Source: an uncultured Chromatiaceae bacterium (lineage in GTDB: Bacteria > Pseudomonadota > Gammaproteobacteria > Enterobacterales > Alteromonadaceae). Taken from it: a DNA stretch of 9,384 nt. Under the pieces are notes generated by a model. That model did not search any database. It saw only the letters and a program-made list of their open reading frames with translations, and was not told the DNA's origin. Shown one piece after another: positions 1 to 7,309 of this stretch; the first letter of the stretch is position 1; each line of letters starts with the position of its first letter. Location: the NCBI GenBank assembly GCA_946482325.1, contig CAMLRA010000161.1:1-9384 (forward strand). The letters are read 5' to 3'. A program made the position numbers and the translations under genes.

Positions 1-183
1 TAGAATTATGTTTTTTATCATACAGATAACTCCATTTATGCCAGGCTACAGCTTAACAGAGCCGACTGTCCGCAGCGCCCGCTGGGGACAAACGGGTGAA
101 CAACCGGGACCAGCACAACAACAACGCCGGCAAAAGCCGGCGTTGGATTTTTTATGCTGTGAAGCAGCTTTATTCGACCCCAG
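1..183. other. Non-coding region downstream of the pullulanase gene
   Basis: This stretch follows the TAA stop of the pullulanase gene. The only recognisable element is the inverted repeat at 122-145, listed separately. A plus-strand open frame begins at position 8 but runs into the antisense of the pullulanase gene and has no recognisable protein character, so I do not call it. A convergent plus-strand gene may lie just left of the window, because the T-run of the hairpin faces that way, but nothing here proves it. Confidence 0.6.
115..153. terminator. Hairpin terminator, possibly bidirectional, after the pullulanase gene
   Basis: Bases 122-131 (CAACGCCGGC) pair perfectly with 136-145 (GCCGGCGTTG) around an AAAA loop, giving a GC-rich 10-bp stem. 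On the plus strand it is followed by GGA-less-than-three-bases then six T (148-153), a classical intrinsic terminator. On the minus strand, the direction of the pullulanase gene, the stem starts about 38 bases after the stop codon and is followed by TTGTTGTG, a weaker but U-rich tail. It most likely ends the receptor-pullulanase transcript and may also serve a convergent gene outside the window. Confidence 0.75.
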
Positions 184-3100
184 TTATTGCTTCACCACCT
201 TCAGCACTGGTGCTGTTGGTGTCGCGGCGTTGACCGTAAAGAGATAAGTACCAGCTTCGGTAATTTTGATCTTCAGGTTGTCATTGCTCTGCGCCAGCGT
301 TTTGTTCTGGCCCACAGTCACAGCCTGACCATCGCTGCCTGCGCCGTAGTTCACTGTCGACCAGTCGGCAGAGGCAAACTTAAACTCATAGTCACCAGCC
401 GTCAGTGGAATGCTGAACTGGTACAAACCGCCGCTGTAAACGAACTGACTGGCTTCGCCCCAGCCGTTCATGCTGCCGCGCAGGAACACTTTGGTCGCAC
501 CGTAAGGCACAAACTCAGACACTGTCAGGACCGGAGAGGTTGGCACTGCCGCATTCAGCGTGAACAGATAAGTGCCGGCGCTGAAGTTGGCTTTCATGTT
601 GGCGCCCTGGCGCTGCAGTGTTTGCGCAACGCCAAACTGCACGTCCTGCTCACCGCTCTTGGCACCGAAATCTACCGTTGACCAGTCACCGGAGGCAATT
701 TTGAATTCCTGGCTGCCACTGCTGCCAATGTTCACTTTGGCCTGATACAGACCGGCACCGACATATTCAAAGGCGTCGACTTCACCCCAGCCGTTCATGC
801 CACCGCGGACAAAGACTTTGGTCAGGCCATATGGCGCGATATCTGGTGCGCCCATGGTTGCGTCCGCTTTCAAACCAGTGCCTTGGGCACCCGCCTGATG
901 TTTCACAAACACCGCCATGGTATAAGCCGGCACCACAAAGCTTCCGTCGGCGCCTTGTGCAATAAAACGCGAGTCACTGACCCGGTTGTCGGCAGAGTCC
1001 TGCTGCACTTCATGCAGGGTAAAGCCTTGCGCTGTTGGCACTTTATGTGTTTTCTCGCTGGCTGTGCCGTTGATCACCACCACCACAGCATCAAACGCCG
1101 GGTCTACATCAGTGAGACCAACGCCATCGTCAATGCTCATCACAATCAGGCCTTGCGTCAGGTTTTTACCGATGTTATGAAAACCAACACGGTCCATCAC
1201 ATCTTTGCCAGAGGTTAAGCGGAACAGCTTGCTGGAGCTTCTGATTTTCAGGAAGTCCTGGAACACAGCACCGGCCAGTTCAATATGTTCCGGATATGCC
1301 GTGGTATTCGGGTTATTGGCGATAGTTTTGATGCTGTCCCAGGCGCCCTGGTTATCTTGCGCCAATGGCAGACCGACGTTCCAGTTGTTGCTTTGTTTAC
1401 TGAAATCCACAAAGTTGAACCAGTCGCCAGCGTCGTAGCTGTTGCGGTCCATTGATTTTGAGCGCAGTAAATCATCACCCATCTGCAGGAACGGGATACC
1501 CTGTGACAACAGCGGAATACCGAGCGCAATGTTATGAATACGCACGCGGTCGTCGATGCTGACGGTGGCTTTTAAACCAAACTGCAGTTTGTCCCACAGC
1601 GATTCGTTATCGTGTTTCGACACATAGTTGATGATATCCGCCGGATCTGTAGCATAACCGGCTGGCTGACCGTTCCAGTTCAGACCTGAAGCTTTGCCGG
1701 TATTGCCCTGATAATCTTTAAACACATAGTCTTTTAACGTACCGGCCAGACCAATCTCAATCAGATTCTGATCTTTGAGTTTACCGACATCGCTGTCGCC
1801 GCTGAACAGGGCAACGTTACGCACCGCATCGCGTTCGCGGTCGTTAAAAGTGCCCACTTCAGTACCGGCCATATTGGCCTGCCGCGCCTGGACAAAACGG
1901 GCGTCGTTCGCTACTTCACCAAAGTTCCAGCCTTCACCGTAGAAGTAAGTATCAGCATCCACTTTACGCACTGCATCGCGCGCCGCCAGGATCGAGGCTT
2001 TTGGATGATGGCCCATGATGTCAAACCGGAAACCGTCAAACTTGTATTCTTTCGCCAAAATCACCAGCGAATCTGCAACAAACTTGTCAAACATCGCATG
2101 TTCAGTCGCGGTGTTTTCACAGCAGGTGGAACGCTCGATATTACCGGTAGTCGGGTTATAGCGGTGGTAATAGCCCGGCACGATTTTGTCGAATACCGAG
2201 TTATCAAACAGGCCAGATGAAGAGGTATGGTTGTACACCACATCCAGCACCACGCGAAGGCCAATGCTGTGCAGCGCCTGGTTCATTGCGCGCATTTCTT
2301 TGATCCGCGCCACACCTTCCGGCGTTGAAGCGTAAGAGCCTTCCGGCACGTTAAAGTGCTGCGGGTCGTAACCCCAGTTAAAGCTGTCGGTACCCCGCAT
2401 TTCACCGGCCAGTGTTTGCGCGTTTTCACCAGACTCCTGGAAGCCTTTCATCACGTCTTCGAGCTTAGCGGAGGCGCTTTGATTACAGACCGACGCTTTA
2501 GCATTCACCTTACACAAATCTGCCACGGTATTGGTTAAATCCACCCGTTTGCTGGCATCTTCATTGACGGTCGCCATATCGGTCGCCGGCAGCAAATGGA
2601 AGTGCGTTAAACCAGCATCTGCCAGGGCTTTTAAGTGCTTAACCGGCTGCGATTCCATCTCGGTAAACGCCAGATACTTGCCGCGGTTGGCTGCGCTGAC
2701 CGTAGCATCACGCACCGAAAAATCACGGATATGGCCTTCATAAATCACGATATCTTCGGCATTGGCCACCACCGGCACTTCATGGCTGTCCCAGTTTGCT
2801 GGTTTGGTGTCGGCATCAGCCAAATTGACGAACTGACTGTAACGGCCATTGGTGGCGGTATTCAGTGAATACGGATCTGTGGCTTCGATGGTCTCTACCT
2901 TTTTCGTCAGCGGGTGATACACCTGCACTTCGAAACGATAGAACTGACGGTCCAGCGTCGCTTTGGCAGCGCTGAAACTCCAAATGCCGGTATTGGCATC
3001 CAGCGTCAGCGGATGGGTAGCTGTCAGCGCTTTTGCCGCATTAAACACTTTCAGTTTGACGCTGCGGGCGGTCGGCGCCCAGACGGATGTTTTAATGTTA

Positions 3101-4167
3101 CTGGCGTCGTAGACCACACCTAAAGTCGCCTCGTTGGCATCGTTCGCGCCGGTGGTGTACAAGTCATCCAGTACTTTGCCAGCCTGCACATGTGAGGCGG
3201 CCATCAGCTTATTGGCAGAATCATAAGACGCCAGCACCAGCTGGTTCTTCGCGATGGTTTTGGCCTGTTCGGCGCTCAGGTTCAGTTTGTAAGCTGGCCA
3301 GTTGGCAAGATGCGGCACTTTGGCTTTTTGCGCGTCGCTTAAGCTGGTTGGCGTGGCTTCGACGGCTTCACCGTTGATGGTCAGCGTGTCCGAATCAATT
3401 GCTAAATCAGCAGCGGCAGCGTGATGCAATTTCCACTTGGCGACGCCGCCTGCCGGCGCATTCCACACCAGTGTATTGCGATCTAACCAATGTGCAGCAC
3501 TGTCACTGATTTGCACGCCGAGCGACACCACAGGGTAAGCAAATACAGACGCCACGCCAGAGAAAGTCCATCCCATCCGTGAAAACTTCGCCACATCTTT
3601 TGGACCCAGTGGCAGTTGCATGTCACTGCCGCCTAACTCTTTGCCAGCATCATCAGTGCCAATGTGGATAATGAAGTTGCCGCAATCTGTGGCTTTGCTA
3701 CCGACTCCGGCTTTGAGGTTCAGCAGCCAATAAGCGCCGTAGTTTGGATCTACGCCGGTGATTTGCAGGCCATTGTCCCAGCTTGGAGCCAGCGAGCTGT
3801 CCTGATAAGCATTACAAGTCTCGTTGTTCCAGGTATGCAGCCGGTAACCATCATAATTGCCATCCGCACGTTTGTAATACAACACTGCCTGACCGGCCGC
3901 CGCCATCACGCTTGGCACAGGTGCATTGGGGTCTACGCCGATGACACAACTTTCATTGCGCGCATCCGGCACTGTCGGCGCCGGGCACTTAATAGGTTTT
4001 GGCGCGACACAGGCGGTGCCGGCTTCGTTTGGTACTTGTGGCACATTACAGGTTAATAAGGTTTTGCCCGGCGACACGGAGTCACCGCCGCTGCCACCAC
4101 AGGCGGCTAACGTCAGCAGCAGTGCGGCACTGGCCAGCGTCTGCAGCATCGTTTTGATATTCAACAT
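184..4167 (-). CDS. pulA: PulA-type pullulanase lipoprotein (GH13, alpha-1,6-glucosidase)
   Basis: Surface or periplasmic debranching enzyme expected to hydrolyse alpha-1,6 bonds in pullulan, starch and glycogen. Residue numbers count from the ATG at 4167 (1327 aa), chosen because GGAGA at 4176-4180 sits 8 bases before it; an ATG at 4182 has no such site. A lipoprotein signal ends in LAAC with lipidated Cys23 and Gly at +2. Then come a twin-cysteine linker (40-74), a CBM41/PUD-like starch-binding domain (about 92-210), an N2-like beta domain, CBM48 (about 347-445), the GH13 barrel (about 470-955), a C-terminal DUF3372-like domain (to about 1088) and two tandem repeats (1113-1327). GH13 motifs are DVVYNH (642-647), GFRFD with nucleophile Asp716, YGEGW with acid/base Glu745 and KHD with Asp853. 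The pullulanase signature is present as FNWGYDP (596-602; usually YNWGYDP). Close correspondence to Klebsiella PulA is recalled from memory of that family, including the LL/AT-DMATVNE and TCCEN segments. It is the second gene of an operon with the receptor upstream. Secretion by a type II system is inferred from Klebsiella PulA only. Confidence 0.95.
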   Translation of the reverse strand: MLNIKTMLQTLASAALLLTLAACGGSGGDSVSPGKTLLTCNVPQVPNEAGTACVAPKPIKCPAPTVPDARNESCVIGVDPNAPVPSVMAAAGQAVLYYKRADGNYDGYRLHTWNNETCNAYQDSSLAPSWDNGLQITGVDPNYGAYWLLNLKAGVGSKATDCGNFIIHIGTDDAGKELGGSDMQLPLGPKDVAKFSRMGWTFSGVASVFAYPVVSLGVQISDSAAHWLDRNTLVWNAPAGGVAKWKLHHAAAADLAIDSDTLTINGEAVEATPTSLSDAQKAKVPHLANWPAYKLNLSAEQAKTIAKNQLVLASYDSANKLMAASHVQAGKVLDDLYTTGANDANEATLGVVYDASNIKTSVWAPTARSVKLKVFNAAKALTATHPLTLDANTGIWSFSAAKATLDRQFYRFEVQVYHPLTKKVETIEATDPYSLNTATNGRYSQFVNLADADTKPANWDSHEVPVVANAEDIVIYEGHIRDFSVRDATVSAANRGKYLAFTEMESQPVKHLKALADAGLTHFHLLPATDMATVNEDASKRVDLTNTVADLCKVNAKASVCNQSASAKLEDVMKGFQESGENAQTLAGEMRGTDSFNWGYDPQHFNVPEGSYASTPEGVARIKEMRAMNQALHSIGLRVVLDVVYNHTSSSGLFDNSVFDKIVPGYYHRYNPTTGNIERSTCCENTATEHAMFDKFVADSLVILAKEYKFDGFRFDIMGHHPKASILAARDAVRKVDADTYFYGEGWNFGEVANDARFVQARQANMAGTEVGTFNDRERDAVRNVALFSGDSDVGKLKDQNLIEIGLAGTLKDYVFKDYQGNTGKASGLNWNGQPAGYATDPADIINYVSKHDNESLWDKLQFGLKATVSIDDRVRIHNIALGIPLLSQGIPFLQMGDDLLRSKSMDRNSYDAGDWFNFVDFSKQSNNWNVGLPLAQDNQGAWDSIKTIANNPNTTAYPEHIELAGAVFQDFLKIRSSSKLFRLTSGKDVMDRVGFHNIGKNLTQGLIVMSIDDGVGLTDVDPAFDAVVVVINGTASEKTHKVPTAQGFTLHEVQQDSADNRVSDSRFIAQGADGSFVVPAYTMAVFVKHQAGAQGTGLKADATMGAPDIAPYGLTKVFVRGGMNGWGEVDAFEYVGAGLYQAKVNIGSSGSQEFKIASGDWSTVDFGAKSGEQDVQFGVAQTLQRQGANMKANFSAGTYLFTLNAAVPTSPVLTVSEFVPYGATKVFLRGSMNGWGEASQFVYSGGLYQFSIPLTAGDYEFKFASADWSTVNYGAGSDGQAVTVGQNKTLAQSNDNLKIKITEAGTYLFTVNAATPTAPVLKVVKQ
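187..834 (-). repeat. Two tandem ~105-residue C-terminal modules of the pullulanase
   Basis: The last 215 residues are a duplication: copy 1 is encoded at about 517-834 and copy 2 at about 187-504. Both start with YG-TKVF-RG-MNGWGE, carry EFK-AS-DWSTV in the middle and end in AGTYLFT-NAA-PT-PVL-V. By hand alignment just over half of the positions are identical. The beta-rich, aromatic-rich pattern (NGWG, DWST) looks like a carbohydrate-binding or E-set module, and the position at the C-terminus of a starch enzyme suggests starch binding. I cannot assign a CBM family. As I recall Klebsiella PulA, it ends before such a duplication. Confidence 0.8.
3946..4050 (-). repeat. Twin-cysteine linker repeat behind the lipobox of the pullulanase
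   Basis: Residues 40-53 and 61-74 both fit C-x2-P-x-V-P-x6-C, exactly 21 residues apart, between the lipidated Cys23 and the CBM41-like domain. Each copy could close its own small disulphide loop after export. The role as a spacer from the membrane is inferred. Confidence 0.7.
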
Positions 4168-4175
4168 AAATTTAT

Positions 4176-4180
4176 TCTCC
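4176..4180 (-). promoter_or_regulatory. Ribosome binding site of the pullulanase gene
   Basis: The minus strand reads GGAGA here, followed by 8 bases (ATAAATTT) and the ATG at 4167. This decides the start in favour of the protein beginning MLNIKT. The alternative ATG at 4182-4180 overlaps this very site, has no Shine-Dalgarno sequence of its own, and would add MENKF ahead of an already complete lipoprotein signal. Translation may be helped by the upstream receptor gene, whose stop lies 30 bases before this start. Confidence 0.75.
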
Positions 4181-4197
4181 ATAGAAGCTGCAGCGCC

Positions 4198-7110
4198 TTA
4201 CATTGAGTAAGTCACACCGAGGAAATACTGCCGGCCAAAGAACTGGATAGTGCCGGTCTGTGTTTCATCGCCGAAATAGCTTTTGGTCGGTTCGTCAGTG
4301 ACGTTGTTGACCTGAAACAGCACACTCCACTGGTCGTTCACCTGATACGAGGTCTGCATATCGACCACGGTTTCACCGTCGAAGTTAACAATCTGCTCGT
4401 TCACGGCCACTTGCTCCGACACAAATGGGTCGCGGTAACGGGCACTGACGCGCGCTTCAAAACCTTCGTATTCCCAGAACACAGTGCCGGTAAAGACGTT
4501 TTCCGACAGACCCGGCAGGCTGATATCCACCGTTGAGCCACCGAGGTTGGTCTGCTGCTGGATTTCACTTTCAGTGAAGGAGTAACTGGTGCTGACGCCG
4601 AAGCCCTGCCAAATACCCGGCAGAAACTTAAATACCTGGGTATAGGCCAGCTCAGCGCCGCGGATATAACCGCCTTTGCTGTTATTCACCGCTGTGGTGT
4701 AGTCACCGTTTTTCACCGGTACCGGTACACCGCTTTCCGGGTTGATAATCACGTCCGGCACAAAAAAACCGGCGCCTTTAAAATCAAACTCAGAAATGGT
4801 GAAAGTGCTGATAAAGGATTTGATGTTTTTATAAAACAACGCGCCAACTAAAGCGCCTTCGGTTTCGCTGAAATAACGCTCCCAGGAAATATCGTACTGG
4901 TCGGCATAAAACGGTCGTAAATAAGGGTTATTGGAGCTTGAACCGGAAATAATACCGTCATTGTTGATGTTGGTGCTGGTGTCTGACGCCAGCCGGTTAA
5001 TCGGCGGCCGTGACATCACACGCGCCGCGGCGAAACGCAGCTGGTCATCGTCGGTGACGCGGAAGTTCAGGTTCAGCTGTGGCAGATAATCACGATAAGT
5101 TTCACCGAGCACTGACGGCGCATATTGGTTATTCACCAAGCCGGCATCATCAACGATATTCTGCGCACCCAGTTTCGGGTCGCCACCAACGTTTTGCAGC
5201 GAAGTGGCCGACTGGTCGGTTTCAACCATCCGCACACCAAAGTTACCGGACAGCGGGATGCTCCACAGGTCGGTATCGATATTGGCCATCAGATAAGCGG
5301 ACAGCACTTTTTCGTACACTTCACCGCTTTGCAGCATCGACCAACCGGTATCCGGACCGCCGGTGACACGTTGACTGGCCAGCACACCGCTATTGCCGGT
5401 GCCCCAGGTTTTCACCGGTTGCGGAATACCATTCGGGAACCAGGCTGCAAGCGCTTTTTGCTGATCTATGGCCAGGTAGCTTGGGAAGTAACTGAAATCG
5501 CCGGTGAAGTTCACCACTTTGACCATATCCGCGGTCAGTTTCAGTGGTTTTTGCGAGGCCGAAAACGCGCCGTCGTTACCGTATTCATAGACAGAGCGGT
5601 CGTTGCTGTATTCGCGGTCGGAATAACGTACGCCGGCTTCCAGCGAAGCGATCACCGGATTATCTAACCGCCAGGTCGCGTCTAACCGCACCGCATCGAC
5701 GCGGTCTTCGTTTTCATAGGGATAAATGCCGTATTTACTCAGCATCACGCGGTTGATATCCGAAAATGCCGCCGCCTGGTTAAAGCCTAAATCCGGCAGG
5801 TTCAGGCCGTTCAGCTTGTAAGAAATCGATACGTTATCGTCAAACACCGGTGTCGCAGCATTGGCGTCTTTGGCGACTAAGGACCAGAGCAGACCGTTGC
5901 GGAAATCACTTTCGGCGGCCGAATGGGACAAATCGACATTCAGCTTAAAGTTTTCAGTGATATCCCAGTCGGCGTTAACGCCAAAGCTTTGTACCTGGTC
6001 AAAATCCTGGTTGTCGTCGTTGACGATCTCGACGCGGGTGAAGCTTTTAGAGGTGCGATTAAAAGTGCCGCCAATCACTGAGTTGCCATTTAAAATCGGG
6101 TTGGCGACTGAAGCGCTGGCGCCGCCTAACTTCACGCGGAAACCACGGGCAAAGGCTTCGGAGTCAAACTTGGAAACAAATGCATCGGCTTTTAAGGTAA
6201 AAGCATCGTGTGGCACCCATTCCAGTGCAGCCATGTAGCCGTTGCGGACTTCTTCGCCGCCTTTGTGCTGCATTTCAAAACCTTCGCTGACAAACTCATT
6301 CGGCGCGGTTTCTTTGATGCCGTCGACATCCATATTGGTGTTGTACGCCAGGCCAATAAACTGAGTGGCGACAGACGGCTGATACAGACGGGCGTAACCT
6401 AAAGCCACGCCCAGCTTGTCATCGGCAAATTTGCCCTGATAAGAGAAACTGAGGCGGTCACCCACTTCCTGACCATCCGGCACTTCGCTGGCACGGTCGT
6501 TAAACATGCCACGGGCATTCACGGTGAAAGTATGTTGTTCGCTGTTACGCAGCGGACTAGCCGTTTGTAGTTCCACAGTACCGGCCACGCCACCTTCAAT
6601 CAGCGACGCTTTTGGCGATTTATACACCGCAGCCGATGAAATCAGCTCAGAAGGATACTGGTCAAACTCAATACTACGGCTACCGCTGGTACTGACCTGT
6701 TCACGACCATTTAAAGTTGAGAAAACAAAACCACCAGACATACCGCGGATATTAATCTCCGCCGCCTGACCACCGGTCCGTACCGCCGAAATACCTGGCA
6801 AGCGCGTTAAGGCATCCGCCATCGACACATCCGGCAAAGCGCCTAAATCGTCGGCCGAAATGGTTTCGGACACTGTGTCGTTAAAGCGTTTGAGGTTCAG
6901 CGATTTGATCAAAGAGCCGGAATAGCTTTTGACTTCAATCACTTCGATATCTTCTTTGGTCTGTTTTTTACTACTGGTTTTGGCGTCTGCGGCAGTGCCG
7001 ACAGCTTGCGGCGTGTCTTGTGCGGTCTGTTGTGCAGCCCATGCAGGCATTACCGCACAGCCGGCCGCAGCCAACGCCAGCGTGATCGCGCTGAGTTTGC
7101 TTCTGAACAT
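4198..7110 (-). CDS. TonB-dependent outer-membrane receptor, probably for maltodextrins
   Basis: Outer-membrane beta-barrel importer energised by TonB-ExbB-ExbD, here expected to take up alpha-glucan oligosaccharides released by the pullulanase encoded next to it. The start at 7110 gives 970 aa and a good signal peptide (MFRSKLS, hydrophobic core, cleavage after AWA at residue 25). GGGAAG lies 5 bases upstream; the ATG at 7134 lacks such a site and would spoil the signal peptide. A linker leads to the TonB box IEVIEVKS (about 55-62), then the plug domain (about 75-185) with the typical DLGALPDVSMADALTRLPGI and INIRGMSGG segments, then the barrel to the C-terminus, which ends FFGRQYFLGVTYSM. 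The plug style and length fit the Xanthomonas/Caulobacter-type receptors (TIGR01782-like), a group that includes sugar transporters. The final residue is Met rather than the usual Phe. First gene of an operon with the pullulanase (30-base gap). Substrate is inferred from the neighbour, not from the receptor sequence. Confidence 0.93.
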   Translation of the reverse strand: MFRSKLSAITLALAAAGCAVMPAWAAQQTAQDTPQAVGTAADAKTSSKKQTKEDIEVIEVKSYSGSLIKSLNLKRFNDTVSETISADDLGALPDVSMADALTRLPGISAVRTGGQAAEINIRGMSGGFVFSTLNGREQVSTSGSRSIEFDQYPSELISSAAVYKSPKASLIEGGVAGTVELQTASPLRNSEQHTFTVNARGMFNDRASEVPDGQEVGDRLSFSYQGKFADDKLGVALGYARLYQPSVATQFIGLAYNTNMDVDGIKETAPNEFVSEGFEMQHKGGEEVRNGYMAALEWVPHDAFTLKADAFVSKFDSEAFARGFRVKLGGASASVANPILNGNSVIGGTFNRTSKSFTRVEIVNDDNQDFDQVQSFGVNADWDITENFKLNVDLSHSAAESDFRNGLLWSLVAKDANAATPVFDDNVSISYKLNGLNLPDLGFNQAAAFSDINRVMLSKYGIYPYENEDRVDAVRLDATWRLDNPVIASLEAGVRYSDREYSNDRSVYEYGNDGAFSASQKPLKLTADMVKVVNFTGDFSYFPSYLAIDQQKALAAWFPNGIPQPVKTWGTGNSGVLASQRVTGGPDTGWSMLQSGEVYEKVLSAYLMANIDTDLWSIPLSGNFGVRMVETDQSATSLQNVGGDPKLGAQNIVDDAGLVNNQYAPSVLGETYRDYLPQLNLNFRVTDDDQLRFAAARVMSRPPINRLASDTSTNINNDGIISGSSSNNPYLRPFYADQYDISWERYFSETEGALVGALFYKNIKSFISTFTISEFDFKGAGFFVPDVIINPESGVPVPVKNGDYTTAVNNSKGGYIRGAELAYTQVFKFLPGIWQGFGVSTSYSFTESEIQQQTNLGGSTVDISLPGLSENVFTGTVFWEYEGFEARVSARYRDPFVSEQVAVNEQIVNFDGETVVDMQTSYQVNDQWSVLFQVNNVTDEPTKSYFGDETQTGTIQFFGRQYFLGVTYSM

Positions 7111-7115
7111 GATGT

Positions 7116-7121
7116 CTTCCC
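7116..7121 (-). promoter_or_regulatory. Ribosome binding site of the receptor gene
   Basis: The minus strand reads GGGAAG at 7121-7116, then ACATC and the ATG at 7110. The 5-base spacing and the clean signal peptide that follows make 7110 the preferred start over the in-frame ATG at 7134. The first three bases (7121-7119) are also the end of the inverted repeat at 7119-7142, so folding of the leader could hide part of this site. Confidence 0.65.
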
Positions 7122-7142
7122 GGTCAGTGAACATGGACCGGG
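7119..7142 (-). promoter_or_regulatory. Leader hairpin overlapping the receptor Shine-Dalgarno
   Basis: CCCGGTC (plus strand 7119-7125) is the exact reverse complement of GACCGGG (7136-7142), with 10 bases between. In the transcript this is a 7-bp, mostly GC stem whose 3' arm runs directly into the GGGAAG ribosome binding site. Sequestration of the site, or stabilisation of the 5' end of the mRNA, is inferred. No T-run follows, so it is not a terminator. Confidence 0.5.
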
Positions 7143-7166
7143 ATCAACTGCGCATCCTTGGCCATG

Positions 7167-7191
7167 TAATGTTGTTATGCAATGAACATTA
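7167..7191. repeat. 7-bp inverted repeat in the receptor promoter region
   Basis: TAATGTT (7167-7173) and AACATTA (7185-7191) are perfect inverted copies separated by 11 bases. The centre-to-centre distance of about 18 bases would suit a dimeric regulator, or the pair may form a weak AT-rich hairpin in the leader. It overlaps the tentative -10 element. No regulator family is recognised. Confidence 0.35.
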
Positions 7192-7200
7192 ATTGACCAA
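7172..7200 (-). promoter_or_regulatory. Tentative sigma-70 promoter of the receptor-pullulanase operon
   Basis: On the minus strand TTGGTC (7200-7195) is followed after 17 bases by TAACAA (7177-7172); CATAAC (7179-7174) is an alternative -10 at shorter spacing. Both boxes match consensus poorly. The position just downstream of the 14-bp palindrome is plausible, but this is a guess among weak candidates. Confidence 0.22.
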
Positions 7201-7219
7201 GCTTGGGGCAAGAACAACA

Positions 7220-7233
7220 TGAATACGTATTCA
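7220..7233. promoter_or_regulatory. Perfect 14-bp palindrome, candidate LacI-family operator
   Basis: TGAATACGTATTCA is completely self-complementary with a central CG, the layout expected of LacI/GalR-family operators. It lies about 110 bases upstream of the receptor start and near the tentative promoter. Control by a maltose-responsive repressor of this family is inferred from the site shape and from the genes it precedes; no regulator gene is visible in the window. Confidence 0.6.
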
Positions 7234-7277
7234 ATGCACCAGCAACATGCTGTATCGTTTTAGACACTCACACCGTT

Positions 7278-7292
7278 GCACCAGCATGGTGC
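7278..7292. repeat. GCACCA-GCA-TGGTGC inverted repeat
   Basis: Six-base arms (7278-7283 and 7287-7292) flank GCA. The left half, with the preceding T, also occurs as a 10-base direct copy (TGCACCAGCA) at 7235-7244, 42 bases away, where it continues into a second short dyad, CAGCA-ACA-TGCTG (7240-7252). The pair could be tandem binding sites on one face of the helix. Function unknown. Confidence 0.35.
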
Positions 7293-7309
7293 TTTATAAA
7301 GTGCAGGGA

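Noticed and set aside
8..247. 79-codon plus-strand open frame at the left end
   Set aside because: It runs through the terminator hairpin and into the antisense of the pullulanase gene. Its low-complexity translation has no protein-like features and no convincing ribosome binding site.
187..681. 164-codon plus-strand open frame
   Set aside because: It lies wholly antisense to the pullulanase C-terminal repeats, and its His/Arg/Cys-rich translation is typical of a shadow frame.
4168..4182. Upstream ATG start for the pullulanase
   Set aside because: It lacks a Shine-Dalgarno sequence and itself overlaps the GGAGA that serves the ATG at 4167.
4187..4194. GCTGCAGC palindrome in the gap between receptor and pullulanase genes
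   Set aside because: Only 8 bases with no loop and no T-run; it cannot form a useful hairpin and is expected by chance at this length.
5125..5667. 180-codon plus-strand open frame, the longest on that strand
   Set aside because: It is antisense to the receptor barrel, which is clearly the real gene. The translation is rich in His, Arg and Gly without any recognisable domain.
7057..7068. Lipobox-like AAGC in the receptor signal peptide
   Set aside because: The -3 position is Ala rather than Leu, and a good signal peptidase I site (AWA) follows a few residues later. Receptors of this class are normally not lipoproteins.
7111..7134. Upstream ATG start for the receptor
   Set aside because: The site GGGAAG lies between this ATG and the one at 7110, and the extra acidic residues (FTDREDI) would precede a complete signal peptide.
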